NCBI GenBank assembly: GCA_008933995.1
Contig: WARS01000009.1
Coordinates: 2,016,001-2,080,000 of the forward strand
Length of the DNA stretch: 64,000 nucleotides
Source: Datnioides undecimradiatus
Lineage: Eukaryota > Chordata > Actinopteri > Lobotiformes > Datnioididae
Direction: 5' to 3'
This document shows positions 12,290 through 22,385 of the stretch, piece after piece. A program made the translations under genes and the position numbers. How positions within the stretch are numbered: the stretch's first letter is position 1; every line of letters begins with the position of its first letter. Below the pieces are notes generated by a model. That model ran no database searches and was not told the origin of the DNA. It was given only the letters and a program-made list of their open reading frames with translations.

Positions 12290-12375
12290 GATCAGCCCCT
12301 CAAACACTACATTTTAATGAATTAGAATTAGCAATTGGCATTTTAATTAATTAGCATATTAAAAGAGTAAATCCA
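12290..12375. promoter_or_regulatory. dense homeodomain-site cluster
   Basis: Within about 45 bp (12313-12358) there are at least seven TAAT/ATTA cores: TTTAATGAATTAG, AATTAGCAATTGG, TTTTAATTAATTAGC and CATATTAAAAG. TTAATTAATTAG offers overlapping paired sites. Such packing is typical of homeodomain-bound enhancers, though AT-richness alone raises the background. Confidence 0.4.
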
Positions 12376-12792
12376 CGTGTGTGGAAGTGAGATTGGCTGA
12401 AGGTGTGCTGAGATATAAGTCAGTTTCTCTTTGGTCTTGCAAACAGGAAGCACGCTCCTGGTGTGAGCCTGCCATTGGCCGACTGTTTCCTTTGTCATTC
12501 CGCACGCCGTCCCGTTGCTACGGGAAACAACAACAACTTTTAATGCTAGCAACCGACGTGCCAGCTGAAATCGGCAACTTACCCTTGCCTCAACGCGGTC
12601 GTTAATGGTACAAATTCAAACAAGCGGCTGCATAATGTGTAGCCGTGCCGCTACACTGACCTGAAACGCCGCTGTGATTAACACATTCACATTTAACAGC
12701 GAATCAGATATCGTGCCGAGCAGAGGGTTGATGACGTGACCAACAAACTTGACTTTTGAGGTGCAGTTCCAACTTTATGCCTCAGTTCGACC

Positions 12793-12816
12793 ATTTGATT
12801 GTTACGATAATCAAAT
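12793..12816. other. small perfect hairpin
   Basis: Arms ATTTGATT (12793-12800) and AATCAAAT (12809-12816) are perfect inverted repeats around an 8-base spacer GTTACGAT. It lies five bases before a much longer hairpin. Confidence 0.85.
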
Positions 12817-12821
12817 ACTGT

Positions 12822-12861
12822 GCATTTATTGTATTTAACTGCGGTTAAATACAATAAATGC
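12822..12861. other. perfect 18-bp inverted repeat with 4-base loop
   Basis: GCATTTATTGTATTTAAC (12822-12839) is mirrored exactly by GTTAAATACAATAAATGC (12844-12861), with loop TGCG. The stem has no mismatch and does not extend further on either side. A stem of 18 pairs is too short for a normal miRNA precursor and there are no flanking transposon signatures. It would extrude readily as a cruciform or fold if transcribed. Function is unknown. Confidence 0.95.
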
Positions 12862-13289
12862 GCTGTTCGAGTGAAAAGACGAGCCATCTCCTCCCTGTCT
12901 TTGCGAGGACTCAAGCTGTTTTGCCCTCGGCACCACTTGTGAACGCAAAGCAAACACACACTTAATCCTCCTGGATACAGAGACTTGACACCAATTTGTC
13001 CCTGCAGGGGAGGGGCCTCCGGGGCGACTTCCCTCCGTTTCCTGGGCAAAGCGTCTTTCTTTCTCCATCTTTCCCCCCTGAAATCATCTGGATGGACGAC
13101 CTGACAAGACTCTCTTTCTTGGGAACTTCCTCTGCGGCGTCCATAAGCGAGGCACTAGCGCTCTGAATGTGGTAAGCAGCAGACTGTGGTCGTACTGGGG
13201 CAGATTTCCATGAATCAGCATCCGCCTACTCTGAAACCATCTCTGTCACACTGTTGCTGTAAATGAGGCCGTGCTCCCGCTTTAATTGC

Positions 13290-13435
13290 CCGGTGATAAT
13301 CTAAGAGATTGTTGTCTTTTTATTTTGGCGAGATCCATGGTGACGAGGGGTCATAGCTGGTTTCTGCACCCCTCCCAGTCATATGGAAGTTCATTAATGA
13401 CAAAACATTTGACTGGGGAATAAAACAAATTCAAG
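13290..13435. promoter_or_regulatory. candidate enhancer / CNE 6
   Basis: Includes TTTTTATTTTGGCGAG, GATCCATGGTGACG, GGTCATAGCTGG and GTTCATTAATGACAAAAC, the last containing an inverted TCATTAATGA palindrome. Complex sequence between plain flanks; support is compositional only. Confidence 0.35.
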
Positions 13436-15365
13436 CTGTAAGTGATCTGCGCGTCAAGATGTGAGCGCTCGTGCTTACTTTCAGCGCAAGAAAGAAAAAA
13501 AAAAAAAGATCTTGCCCTCAAACCTTGTTTTGTTCCAGATCAGCTCTCATCATTTCCTCCAGCTGTTTTGTCAGATTCTCACCACTCGAGATAATGAGAG
13601 GCCACTTACAAACAAGTTTTGGAAAACATCTGGATGCTACGGTCATAACTTTTTTCACAGTTTAAAATCTGGGAAGAAATGAGAGAGGATCAAAAAAAAC
13701 CCCAAAAACCAGTGGCTTGATGTTTCGCAGTTAGAGGAGCAGTTTCAGCGCAGCGGATTTTGTGTGTACATCAATGCAACGTTGCCGAAACAACTTTTTC
13801 ACGATGCATTTTCTTTATTTTCTTTATTTTTTTTTTTTGCAACAAAACAAAGGCAATTTAGTGCTGCAGCAGTGGCAACTTTAAATCACTCACATGCAGG
13901 AGGAGAAACCAGCACCGAGCTCCAAAAATGTTTGTTTGTGTTTTGTAATTTCGTGGTTATTTGCTTCGGTCCTGACAAAAAAAAAAAAAAGCAAATAAAC
14001 AAGTTCAAACCTTTCTACAGTTGTTGGGGAAGTCGACAGCTTTATTCAAACATCAACAAACATGACAACGAATTCCCCTTCCGAGCTCTGATATTGAAAC
14101 TGCTGCCAACCCGTGTTTGTTTGCTGTGCGAACGAGCGCGGCGCGGAACATGCAGCGGCCTCGGGGCGTGCATTTGCAACCTTCAGCGCAACACACTCCA
14201 AACCAAAAGTTCCTGGGATCGGAATACACGATGCCTGGAGCGTAGACCGTGAACTGGAGCGCGAGAACCGATTTTTAAATTATGCTCTTTTCAAAAATCA
14301 CGTCAAGTCCCTCAGCTCCTGCTTGAATTTTCTGTTAATGAAGCCTCAGCAGGTAGAGCCCTTTGATTTCCATCTTGCCGCTACAGCTCAGACTAAAGCG
14401 CTTCTTTGTGTTTATCCCAAATAATTTGTTCTTGCAGAAATCTGAAATACACTCGCTTCCTGTTTGCCAGAGATATTTTTTTTTTCCAGGAAAAGGACTA
14501 CTAAGCATCTGGTGGTTGCAACAGCAGATGTAGAGACTCACATGAATCATTTGGCTGATTCACTGTTGTTTTGCATCAGCTGGTGGTGGAGAGCAGCAAA
14601 AGGGACAAATAACATAAAGGACGGGGGGACTTTTTTCTGCCCGGTTCTCCTTTCTCTCGTCATTCTCTTTCTCCAACATCTGTAAAGTGGAAGCTGTAAA
14701 ACAAACCCGATGGCTTTTCCATGGCTCTTTCCTAAAAACCTCCCATCTATCAAAAAACATTCGCAAACATCTGCTGCGGGAAAAAAAGACATGTTTGTAG
14801 TAAATACATCTAAAAAGATCGTGGATCGACGCCGCTAAAGTTTCAGCATTGTGTCAATCACAGACGTCCAGTTATTTATGGCGCTTTTGGAACGAGACTG
14901 TTTGCGTCTGTCTCAAGCAGCAGCAAAAAGGATCAGTTCTCCTCCATCCTCCAAATACTCCTCCATTCAGAGATGTGTGCCACCTTAATAAATCCTCGCA
15001 AGGTGGTTTCGGACAGAGCTGCCGTAACTCATGTCACCACCGGAGCTAAATCTGAGCGCAGCGTGGTGCAAGCGCGCCGGAGATATACGCAGGCGGATTT
15101 ATTGTGGCGTATTTCATCAGAGGCGAAGCCGGGATGCCGGGCCCGTTCTGATGTCTGTTTTGCACCAGTGGACTGGGATGTCTTGTTGAGAGGCACTTGG
15201 GCAACTCTGTTTACTGTCAGTGCAATGATAAACAGTACCAGCAGGGTTTTATCATCATTATTATCAATGTATTCTTCACGAGAGCATTATTTCAGCACTA
15301 ACTGGAGCTGCGATACTTTTAAAATCAGCCTGAATCAATGCTAAATGCATAAAACGGGTGCGATA

Positions 15366-15388
15366 GCGTCTGCGTCTGCGTCTGCGTG
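15366..15388. repeat. (GCGTCT)n short tandem repeat
   Basis: Nearly four copies of the hexamer GCGTCT, CpG-containing and uninterrupted. Confidence 0.9.
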
Positions 15389-16746
15389 CCGGGGGACAAC
15401 AGAAACCGAAGTCACAGGTACGCTGCATTATAAAGGCCCTGCAAGTCGTAAAACACGAGCACAATTAAAACAAACCCACACAGTGAATCTTGCTCCGAGC
15501 GCTCTTTAAAGTCGGTGACTCACGTTGGCTCGCGTGCTCAACTAAATCTCACTCGGAGATACAGTTGTAGCGCATTTCCTTTGTTTATAATTTACAATTT
15601 TTATATCTTTCACTTGAAAGACAGTTATCTTCGGGATGTTATCTGTTATCCATTGAAATCTGCAAAGCATCATTTGGAGGGCAGAAAACTGTTTTCTTTA
15701 TATGATCTTTGCACTCAGAGGTTTGAATTATATTATATAAGGACGATAAATAAACTTTTCATTAAATATTAAGTGTATTTTGATCCTATTATCTTCTCAG
15801 ATGGCGCCCTTTTCAAGTTAAATGAGCCTGAGCTCATGCTGCTTGGTCACATATGCTGATGAAATTTAAAAATCTGTTACACGAGAGATGAATCAGAGCT
15901 CCATGCTGTAAATGGTCACCGAAGCACATGTGCGTGATGTTGAGGAGATGCAGGGGGAGCGAGGGGGTCACGGGGAGGCTAAGAACACAGATACACATGG
16001 AGAAGCAAAGCAGTTCTGGAGAAAGCTCGTCAGCTGAAGCCGAAGCAGCAACTGAGATGTGGGATACTCAGTCCTCCACATTTGGACGCGGTTTACAAGC
16101 GCATGCCGGTCGCCCGTTTTTGATGATAGATAAATGTAAACATCCTCTTTCATGTTTTCATCCCCTGGCCACGATGATGGGGATGTTAGTTTCCCGCCTC
16201 CCTGATGTCGATGTACGATTTCTACATTTGCAATGCAAACAGGTGAGAAAAGTCAGTTGTAGCGTTGCTAACGGTTATATTGCGAGGCTTCGGGGGGGGA
16301 ACGAGTGGAGAGATATGCAGGAAAAATCCCTCTCCAGCTCACCTTTCCCCACCATTTGTGCTTTTTTGCTTTTCTTCCCTTCTTCTCTTAAAAGAAAAAA
16401 ACCTCCAATAGTGAACCCGAGGGGTGAGGCAGAGGACACGGTGTCTTGTAAAACATATGCACTTAATATTAGGGCCATAAAACTTGTAAAATTAAAAGCT
16501 ATTTTGGAAAATAGAAAGAGAAATATTTATGCGTCTGGCTCTGGATAGAGGTCGTTTTATCTTGGGGCAGCGAGGGCCTGCCGGGGCACAGGTAACAACT
16601 GTCAACAGGAGGGGGTGGAGGGGTGAAATGCAGTGGGGCTGCGTGTTCTCCATGTCCAACCAGATGTCCACATGTGTGACTGGGTTTCCCCTCTTCGCTC
16701 GGCCAGAGTGGCCAATGTCGGGGGTTTCGAAACAGCGAGAGGAATA

Positions 16747-16772
<26 letters not shown>
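16747..16772. repeat. (GA)n microsatellite
   Basis: Roughly 12 uninterrupted AG/GA units within a longer purine-rich stretch. Confidence 0.95.
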
Positions 16773-16778
<6 letters not shown>

Positions 16779-16969
16779 ACGACGTCTGCTCTTAATTACG
16801 AAAAGAGAAGAAGAAAAAAGGGGAAAGTCTCTCGGAGCGTTGGACTTTTGCTTACGTTTAGAGTCGAGTCACAGCCACGCAGGGGTAGCTACCGACACAC
16901 GGAGCAGTCTACCTGATGACAAGGGGGAAAAATGAGAGGTGGGAAAAAAATAGAAAAACAATGTCCGCC

Positions 16970-17065
16970 GAGTCGGGTTGATTGAAAAGCTGCAAAAAGC
17001 AATTATGATTGTGAGAATGTGCAGGCCCCTCGTCTTAGCAGCCAGCAAACATCGTAAATCGTGTG
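16970..17065. promoter_or_regulatory. candidate enhancer / CNE 7
   Basis: Short complex block with GGGTTGATTGAAAAGC (PBX/HOX-type TTGATTGA), AAAGCAATTATGATTGTG and CAAACATCGTAAATCG, directly after a purine-rich stretch. Confidence 0.35.
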
Positions 17066-18520
17066 GCGGTCTCTGTTTACATTGTGTTGACCTCTCAGTG
17101 CCCTCTGGTCCTGGCTGGGCTCTCCATGCCCTCAGCACTGCTGACATACACACGTACACATGGAGGTTTGCTCGTATACACATGAACTTTAAACACGAAT
17201 GTTCTCTCTTTTTTTAAAAATTTGCATGACTTTCAGTTGATTTTATAACATTTTCAGTCGCTACTCATCATCTTGTCTGCGTCCGGGTCGGACCAGGTCG
17301 CTGCATCGATCGTAAGCTGCTGGTGCAGACTTGTGGTCCACTGTTGTTGCTGTCCACCACCTGAAGTTCAGCAGCTGGGGCAGTTGGGTGTGTGGCAGCT
17401 ACGGTCTGACCAGTTTTTTGTTTTTTGTTTTTTTACCTGGCACCTGCAAGAGAACTGAGAAGAAACACTCACAGCCTCGGTGTGATTCAGCGCTCGTGGG
17501 ATTGGCAACCAGGATGCAGAAATGTGTGTAAACTGACGAGCATGCTGTTTTTTGGACAGGCATGCAGGGATAACAAAGTGTGCAGGGTCTGAACTTTTCC
17601 TCCAAGCTTCCTTTTATCCTTTTTTCACAAATCTGCTTGCCGCTTTTCAAGCCGAATGAAAGAATACCCGACCTCATCCCGACTTTGAAAGCTAATCATG
17701 ACAGCAGCAGGCCTGAGGGTCTGCCTTTGGGTACAGCTGTTTGCAACAAGTCAAAACTGTTTTGTTTTAGGACAAGAGCTCCTTTCTACACCGCCCGGGC
17801 GATGTTAATTCACCTTTTAGTCGTCAGTGGAGGTAGTGAGAGAGCTGAATCGAAGGGTGAGATGGCAGGACGGGACACACGCTCTTGCTCTTGCAGAGGC
17901 TGACTCTGTTGTGTTTCACATAACGCCTCTTTTGCTTCCAAGCTGCCGGCGCGCAGCACGCTGCCGGCGCGTTGCAGCTTTATAATGGAGAAAAGCAAAT
18001 AACGACATATCTTCTTTACAGTAATGCAGGATCTTTGCAGGCATGATGGATACTTTGCATGAACTAGTTGATTTCAGATGTAAAAGGAGACACCGTCGCG
18101 ACTAAAGCCGAAGACACCCTGGTTTCTTGTGTGAAACGCCAACCGGGCTCATCTGCTGTGAGCACGTTAGCTAACAAGCTACTCCGTTGGCTTCTGAGGC
18201 GATAATGGCCGCTCGGGATTTTGAACATTTACCAGCAAAAGCACTCGAAAGCAGCAAGTGAAGAGCATGTGGCTGAATGAAAATAATGGAGTCTTTGTTT
18301 CTGTTTACCATCTTTTAAGATGACGTGACCGTGCAAACACAAAACACCGACTCAGCTCATGGACGTCAGCGTACAGAGTTAAACTATGAGACGAGCCCAG
18401 CTGTAACGAGGCAGGACCTCACATCCGCACCTTGAAAACCACTTGTCAAGACCCGAACCCGGAGCGAAGTCGTCGCGTAGTTAGTTGCAGACCCCATGCA
18501 CATTTTGAGAAGCAATTTCA
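17066..18520. other. non-coding, plain
   Basis: No gene or mobile element is recognised. A CpG-rich 12-mer GCTGCCGGCGCG occurs twice (17942-17953 and 17960-17971), an 18-bp-period partial duplication. Confidence 0.4.
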
Positions 18521-18539
18521 AACAGCTTTATGAAAGCCG

Positions 18540-18963
18540 AGGGTATAAAAGCTTTCGCCGGCCGCGGCGCATTTGAAAGAGCTGGAGCCCCGTGCGAGCC
18601 GCAGTCATAAAGACGGGCTCGTGTGAAAGACACTCGTTACTGGCATTCGCTCCAGACACAAAAGGGAAAATGTTTTTTTGTGTAAAGGAAAGAAAGCAGG
18701 AAACGAGCATTCAGATATTTATACAAGCGGAGAGGATCGTGGCAGCAGCAGCTCGACTTCACCACTTGCTCCTGGAGAGGGATACAAACATTTTACATGC
18801 ATCATCAGGACAGATGGGAGCTCATAGTTTAACTATACAAGAACACAAATGGTATATTCCTACAAACAGCACATCAGATGCATGTAGTACACAAGGTACA
18901 CAGTTAAGAGGCACTGAATTAACCATATTTTGTGTAAAAAGTGAAAATAAAACCCTCGTGTAG
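18540..18963 (+). promoter_or_regulatory. TATA-type promoter-like stretch with short ORF
   Basis: TATAAAAG (18544-18551) is followed by a GC-rich run (GCCGGCCGCGGCGC). An ATG at 18670 with A at -3 opens a 97-codon frame closing at TAG 18961-18963, and AATAAA lies at about 18946, overlapping the frame's end. The spacing mimics a compact transcription unit, but the peptide (starts MFFCVKERKQ) has no known relative and no splice or initiator evidence supports it. Confidence 0.2.
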
Positions 18964-19199
18964 CGTAATGTGTGTGTAATATTTGGTTTTAAGTGCATCA
19001 GTTTTGAGATTTAAAGGCGTCGCATTTGAAGTTTCAGACAGAACGTACAGCACGTTTCACCTCTGAGTATCTGAGCAATCTCAGGTATGTGCGGACGACC
19101 TCTTCGCTGAGGAGCTCCGCTTTCGTCTCAAGGAGATCTACAAACGTTGCTCCTTTGATGTAAACCAGCGAAGATGTGGAGCAGAAGCGCAGTTTATAG

Positions 19200-19375
19200 T
19201 TGCCTCTGCACGTGTGTGTGTGCGCAGACGTACCGTACGTGCGCTGGTCGCCAACTCTGGTGGACCGTTACATTACGCGCGCGGCCTTTCTCGGTGAATC
19301 GCAGGCGCACGCACACACCAACGGACGCGCTCCCAACGTACACCTCTGCACACCTCGACGCGGCCAAAACGCACT
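19200..19375. other. short CpG-dense segment
   Basis: More than twenty CpG dinucleotides in about 175 bp, including ACGTACCGTACGTGCG and TTACGCGCGCGGCC. This is unusual against the CpG-poor surroundings. It could be a small CpG island or simply TG/CG-alternating sequence. Confidence 0.4.
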
Positions 19376-19819
19376 AAAAATTTACGACCTTAACATTCCT
19401 GCAGGGTCAAGCAATTTATCAAATCCTGCACATTCTGGTTTCAATTACACAGCCGATTGTGGAGAGCGGTTGTTTTAGCAGGTTCATTTGGCCCAGTAGG
19501 GGAGGTCGAGTCTTTTCGCTCAACGCTCCGTCCCTCGAAACGCAACCGGGCACTGCTGTCTGGGCAGACGCTCGTCTTCCTGTGCGCTACAGATGGCGAG
19601 GGCGAGGGGGGGGGGGATTGTCAGGCGGCTGCGATGTGAGCAGATGAGCCGCGGGTGTCGTCGCGCGACTGTCTCTCTCAATTTCTGCTCTCCTCTTGTC
19701 TTTTGGGCGCTGTCCTCCTCCCAGGCCTTCTCCAGCAGCAAACTCAGTCTATCATCCTGCATGTTCCTTCCTTCAACCTCATCTGTCTGAAGCTTTACGA
19801 TGATGAAAAGTCTTCTATC

Positions 19820-19991
19820 AGCGTTTTCCCCCCTCTCTCTTTATCCCTCTGCGGGTTTCTCTCTGTCTGCCCCTCTCTATTCTTCCCTCTCCCACATCAC
19901 CCCTCTCTATCTGACTTTCTTGATCTCTTCGTCCTTTTCTCTGCCTCACACCCTCTCCCCTCCATCTCTCTGCTCTCTCTCTCTCTGTGGT
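19820..19991. repeat. long polypyrimidine (TC-rich) tract
   Basis: About 170 bp composed largely of C and T on the plus strand, in imperfect CCCTCTCT-type units, ending in a pure CT run. Purine breaks are short. Pyrimidine richness begins more weakly near 19660. Confidence 0.85.
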
Positions 19992-20169
19992 AGAGTGGTG
20001 ATAAATCCCTATTTTATTGCTGGAGAATTCCTCTCTCCCTGCAGGGCTGACAGCTCCCCACGTTCTAAGACACTGCTAGGACCAAACCCAATCCTCCCTC
20101 CCTCCATCACTCCATCTCTGCCTCCATCTGGCCCTGATTACTGAGAGAGTGGAGGGGTGGCGGGGCAGA

Positions 20170-20180
20170 GGGGGGGGGGG
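20170..20180. repeat. G11 homopolymer
   Basis: Eleven G on the plus strand within a purine-rich stretch (20155-20350, GGAGG/GAGGA words). Confidence 0.9.
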
Positions 20181-20827
20181 TGCGTTGGAGGGAGGCATCA
20201 CACCATTACACCCTAGGAGAGGAAAGGGAGAGAGGAAGCAGAGATGGTTGGGATGGCTCGTGCACAACATGTTGGTACGGAGGAGGAGAAGGGGGAGGAG
20301 GGGAGTGAGGAAGAAGACCAGAGGGTCTTATTGGTCTGGAGGAGCGGGGGATTCAAAATAAACTAATTTTATTTAATGTATTTGAGCTTTAGTAGATACC
20401 AACTGTAACAAAGACTCTGCTTTTTTAAAATACGTCTTTAAATAATAAATAAATACCACAAGAATGACGTTGAGACGCGTAAACAACAGGTGACATCACG
20501 AAGCAGTAAGACACATGAAGGTCCAAGCAGAGCTGCACTGGTTGTATACTGCATGCTATGGTCTATAAGAGGTGCAACATGCTGCAGGATGATATTCATT
20601 CTTGCACAAATCATTTGCATTAAAAGCTGTAAAAACTGTTTATTAGACAGAAATAAAAGAATATTATATCTTTTTATTTAAAATTGCGCTCTGATGAAAC
20701 CGTTCCTGGTGAATAATTTGAGTTTTAACGACACCATGTGTGGTTCAAAGCGAGCCGAACCGTATTTTTTAAGTTTTCGTAATACAGTCCGGCAGCACAC
20801 CGCTGAAGCAGCAGCTGAGTCCTGCAA

Positions 20828-20895
20828 ATGTAATTGAAAAGTGATAATGGCCGCCATTTGGGTGGAGAGTGGCTAAATGAAGAGGAGATTTTTGG
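20828..20895. promoter_or_regulatory. candidate short regulatory element
   Basis: Contains TGTAATTGAAAAGTGATAATGG followed by CCGCCATTTGGG (YY1-type CCGCCATTT) and GGCTAAATGAAGAGG, immediately upstream of a long TG tract. Confidence 0.3.
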
Positions 20896-20898
20896 AAG

Positions 20899-20901
<3 letters not shown>

Positions 20902-20934
<33 letters not shown>

Positions 20935-20949
20935 CGTGTGTGTGTGTGT
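20902..20949. repeat. (TG)n with internal CGTGCG
   Basis: 48 bp of strictly alternating purine-pyrimidine: TG repeats interrupted only by CGTGCG, which keeps the alternation. Confidence 0.98.
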
Positions 20950-21799
20950 CCTGGCAGGCCGTCTCACTGCAGCAGGTGCCAGAGGAGTGTGTAATAAACA
21001 CAACTGCTTTGGACAAGCTGGCCTCTCACATCAAATGATGTGTTTTGGCTGTGTCCACCTCAGCTGTTCACATGATCAACACCCGGGCAGCGGAGTGAAG
21101 AAGGCCTCTCAAGAAAACACAACTAATTAATATCACAGTTTCCCCCGGCGAGGCGGGGCCGCACCACACTACGAACGTCTAGGTTTTGGTTTAGTTATGG
21201 TCCTGTTGTGTCTGCGCTGTGTCTGTAAACAAGGAAATCCAGTGTGATGTGAGCCAGGGCTTTGATTTCAGACAGGGTTTGCCTACATTTTATGATCTCT
21301 AATAATTAAAATATAAGAAGCAACAACAAAAAAAGCGATTTCGGCGTCTAAAACGTCTATATTTTAACATTTTTGAGATGTGGTCATTAAGGTTTATGAG
21401 CCATAAATCTCTGCACAGCTTACTGTAAATACAGCGTCTTGTATAACCAGTTTAGGCCTGTTCTTGAGTGAAAACATTATATATTTAAATCAAAGCTTGT
21501 TACCTCTGCATGGCTTAGATTACAGATCTCATTACTGAGGTTCCTTCTGTTCCTTCTGAGGTTGCGGGACATCAGGAGGATGCAAATCACGCACTTTGCT
21601 TTTTAATACCGAGCGATCGATGGAAATGTTGATTAAAAAAAATAAATACGCCTGCGCCGCTCCGTCGCTTGTTTTCTTTCTCCCGCAAACACTAAAAGAC
21701 ACTGTTGACTAAGCTTCAAGCTCCATGTTAGATTATGAATCACCACCCCCACCAACACCACCTCCTCCCCCCTCCTCACTCGCTCTCCCACCACCTCCA
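20950..21799. other. non-coding, plain
   Basis: Contains TTTATGATCTCTAATAATTAAAATATAAG near 21290 and a CCACC/CCTCC-rich run at about 21742-21800. No element is recognised. Confidence 0.4.
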
Positions 21800-21992
21800 C
21801 CAAAATAATCAGGATAATTTCTATTCATTATTACACCTCCATTTATCTGCGAGACGAGACGTAGGGAGGACGGGGTATAACTCTGAGGAATAACAATACC
21901 ATTAAAAAGCCTGCGCGGCAAATATCAATCATTGTTGCCGTTAATGTCCCTCCAGCCTATTCAGATGGCCTCTCTCTTTTCCTAATGTCCAC
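21800..21992. promoter_or_regulatory. candidate enhancer / CNE 8
   Basis: AAAATAATCAGGATAATTTC, TTCATTATTACACCTCC, AATAACAATACCATTAAAAAGC and AATATCAATCATTGTTGCCG lie in one repeat-free block. The last contains ATCAATCA (PBX/HOX or ONECUT-type) next to a SOX-type ATTGTT. Confidence 0.5.
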
Positions 21993-21997
21993 CCATC

Positions 21998-22031
<34 letters not shown>

Positions 22032-22033
22032 CG
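21998..22033. repeat. (TG)n to (CG)n alternating tract
   Basis: 36 bp of strict pyrimidine-purine alternation passing from TG repeats into GCGCGCG then TGTGCG. It separates two of the strongest enhancer-like blocks. Confidence 0.97.
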
Positions 22034-22074
22034 AGCGTGTTGGTGCACAGGCGTGTGTGGCTGTTACATTCAAA

Positions 22075-22385
22075 GCCCTTTAATCAACAATCGCTGCATC
22101 TGGGCCAGATAATGAATGGCATTGTTTATAACCCCACTCCTGTATCGGGTGATAAATGCGTACGCGCCTAATGCTATCATTTGAATAAGAAATGAGATTG
22201 TGCTTTATTTTAATATGGAGGGGAGATTGTCTTAATATAAATTTCTTGGTAAAGTTGTGATGATGATGGCGATGATGATGTCCCATTTTGTCAGCCAGCC
22301 AGGGGATTAAGCCGTGACAATAAAGCTGTGAGGGACACAAAATGAAGTTATGAAGCAATTGTGTTTGATTCATGGCCTGTGACAC
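22075..22385. promoter_or_regulatory. candidate enhancer / CNE 9 (strong)
   Basis: About 310 bp of complex AT-leaning sequence with CCTTTAATCAACAATCGC, AGATAATGAATGGCATTG and GGGTGATAAATGCG. It continues with GCTTTATTTTAATATGG, a double GATGATGATG motif split by GC (about 22258-22280) and GGGGATTAAGCCGTGAC. Length, complexity and word density make this one of the best enhancer candidates in the window. I could not name the orthologous element. Confidence 0.55.

Larger units (their letters stand above)
13436..16969. other. non-coding, nothing strong
   Basis: A and T homopolymers occur at about 13492-13507, 13827-13839 and 13977-13990. A GCGTCT minisatellite is listed separately. The stretch 16425-16590 is mildly enhancer-like (ACTTAATATTAGGGCC, AGAAATATTTATGCG). 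The longest open frame of the window (15928-16548, 206 codons) lies here and shows no domain, so it is not called as a gene. Confidence 0.45.

Noticed and set aside
12822-12861. Hairpin as a microRNA precursor
   Set aside because: Stem of 18 bp with a 4-base loop is too short for Drosha/Dicer processing, and no longer outer pairing was found.
16135-16147. TGTAAACATCCTC, identical to the first 13 bases of miR-30
   Set aside because: The rest of the mature sequence differs and the downstream arm pairs only over 7 bp and does not match the miR-30 star strand, so no precursor hairpin is supported.
15928-16548. 206-codon plus-strand open frame, the longest in the window
   Set aside because: No domain, no compositional codon signal, and its length is near that expected for the longest random frame in 64 kb of six-frame sequence.
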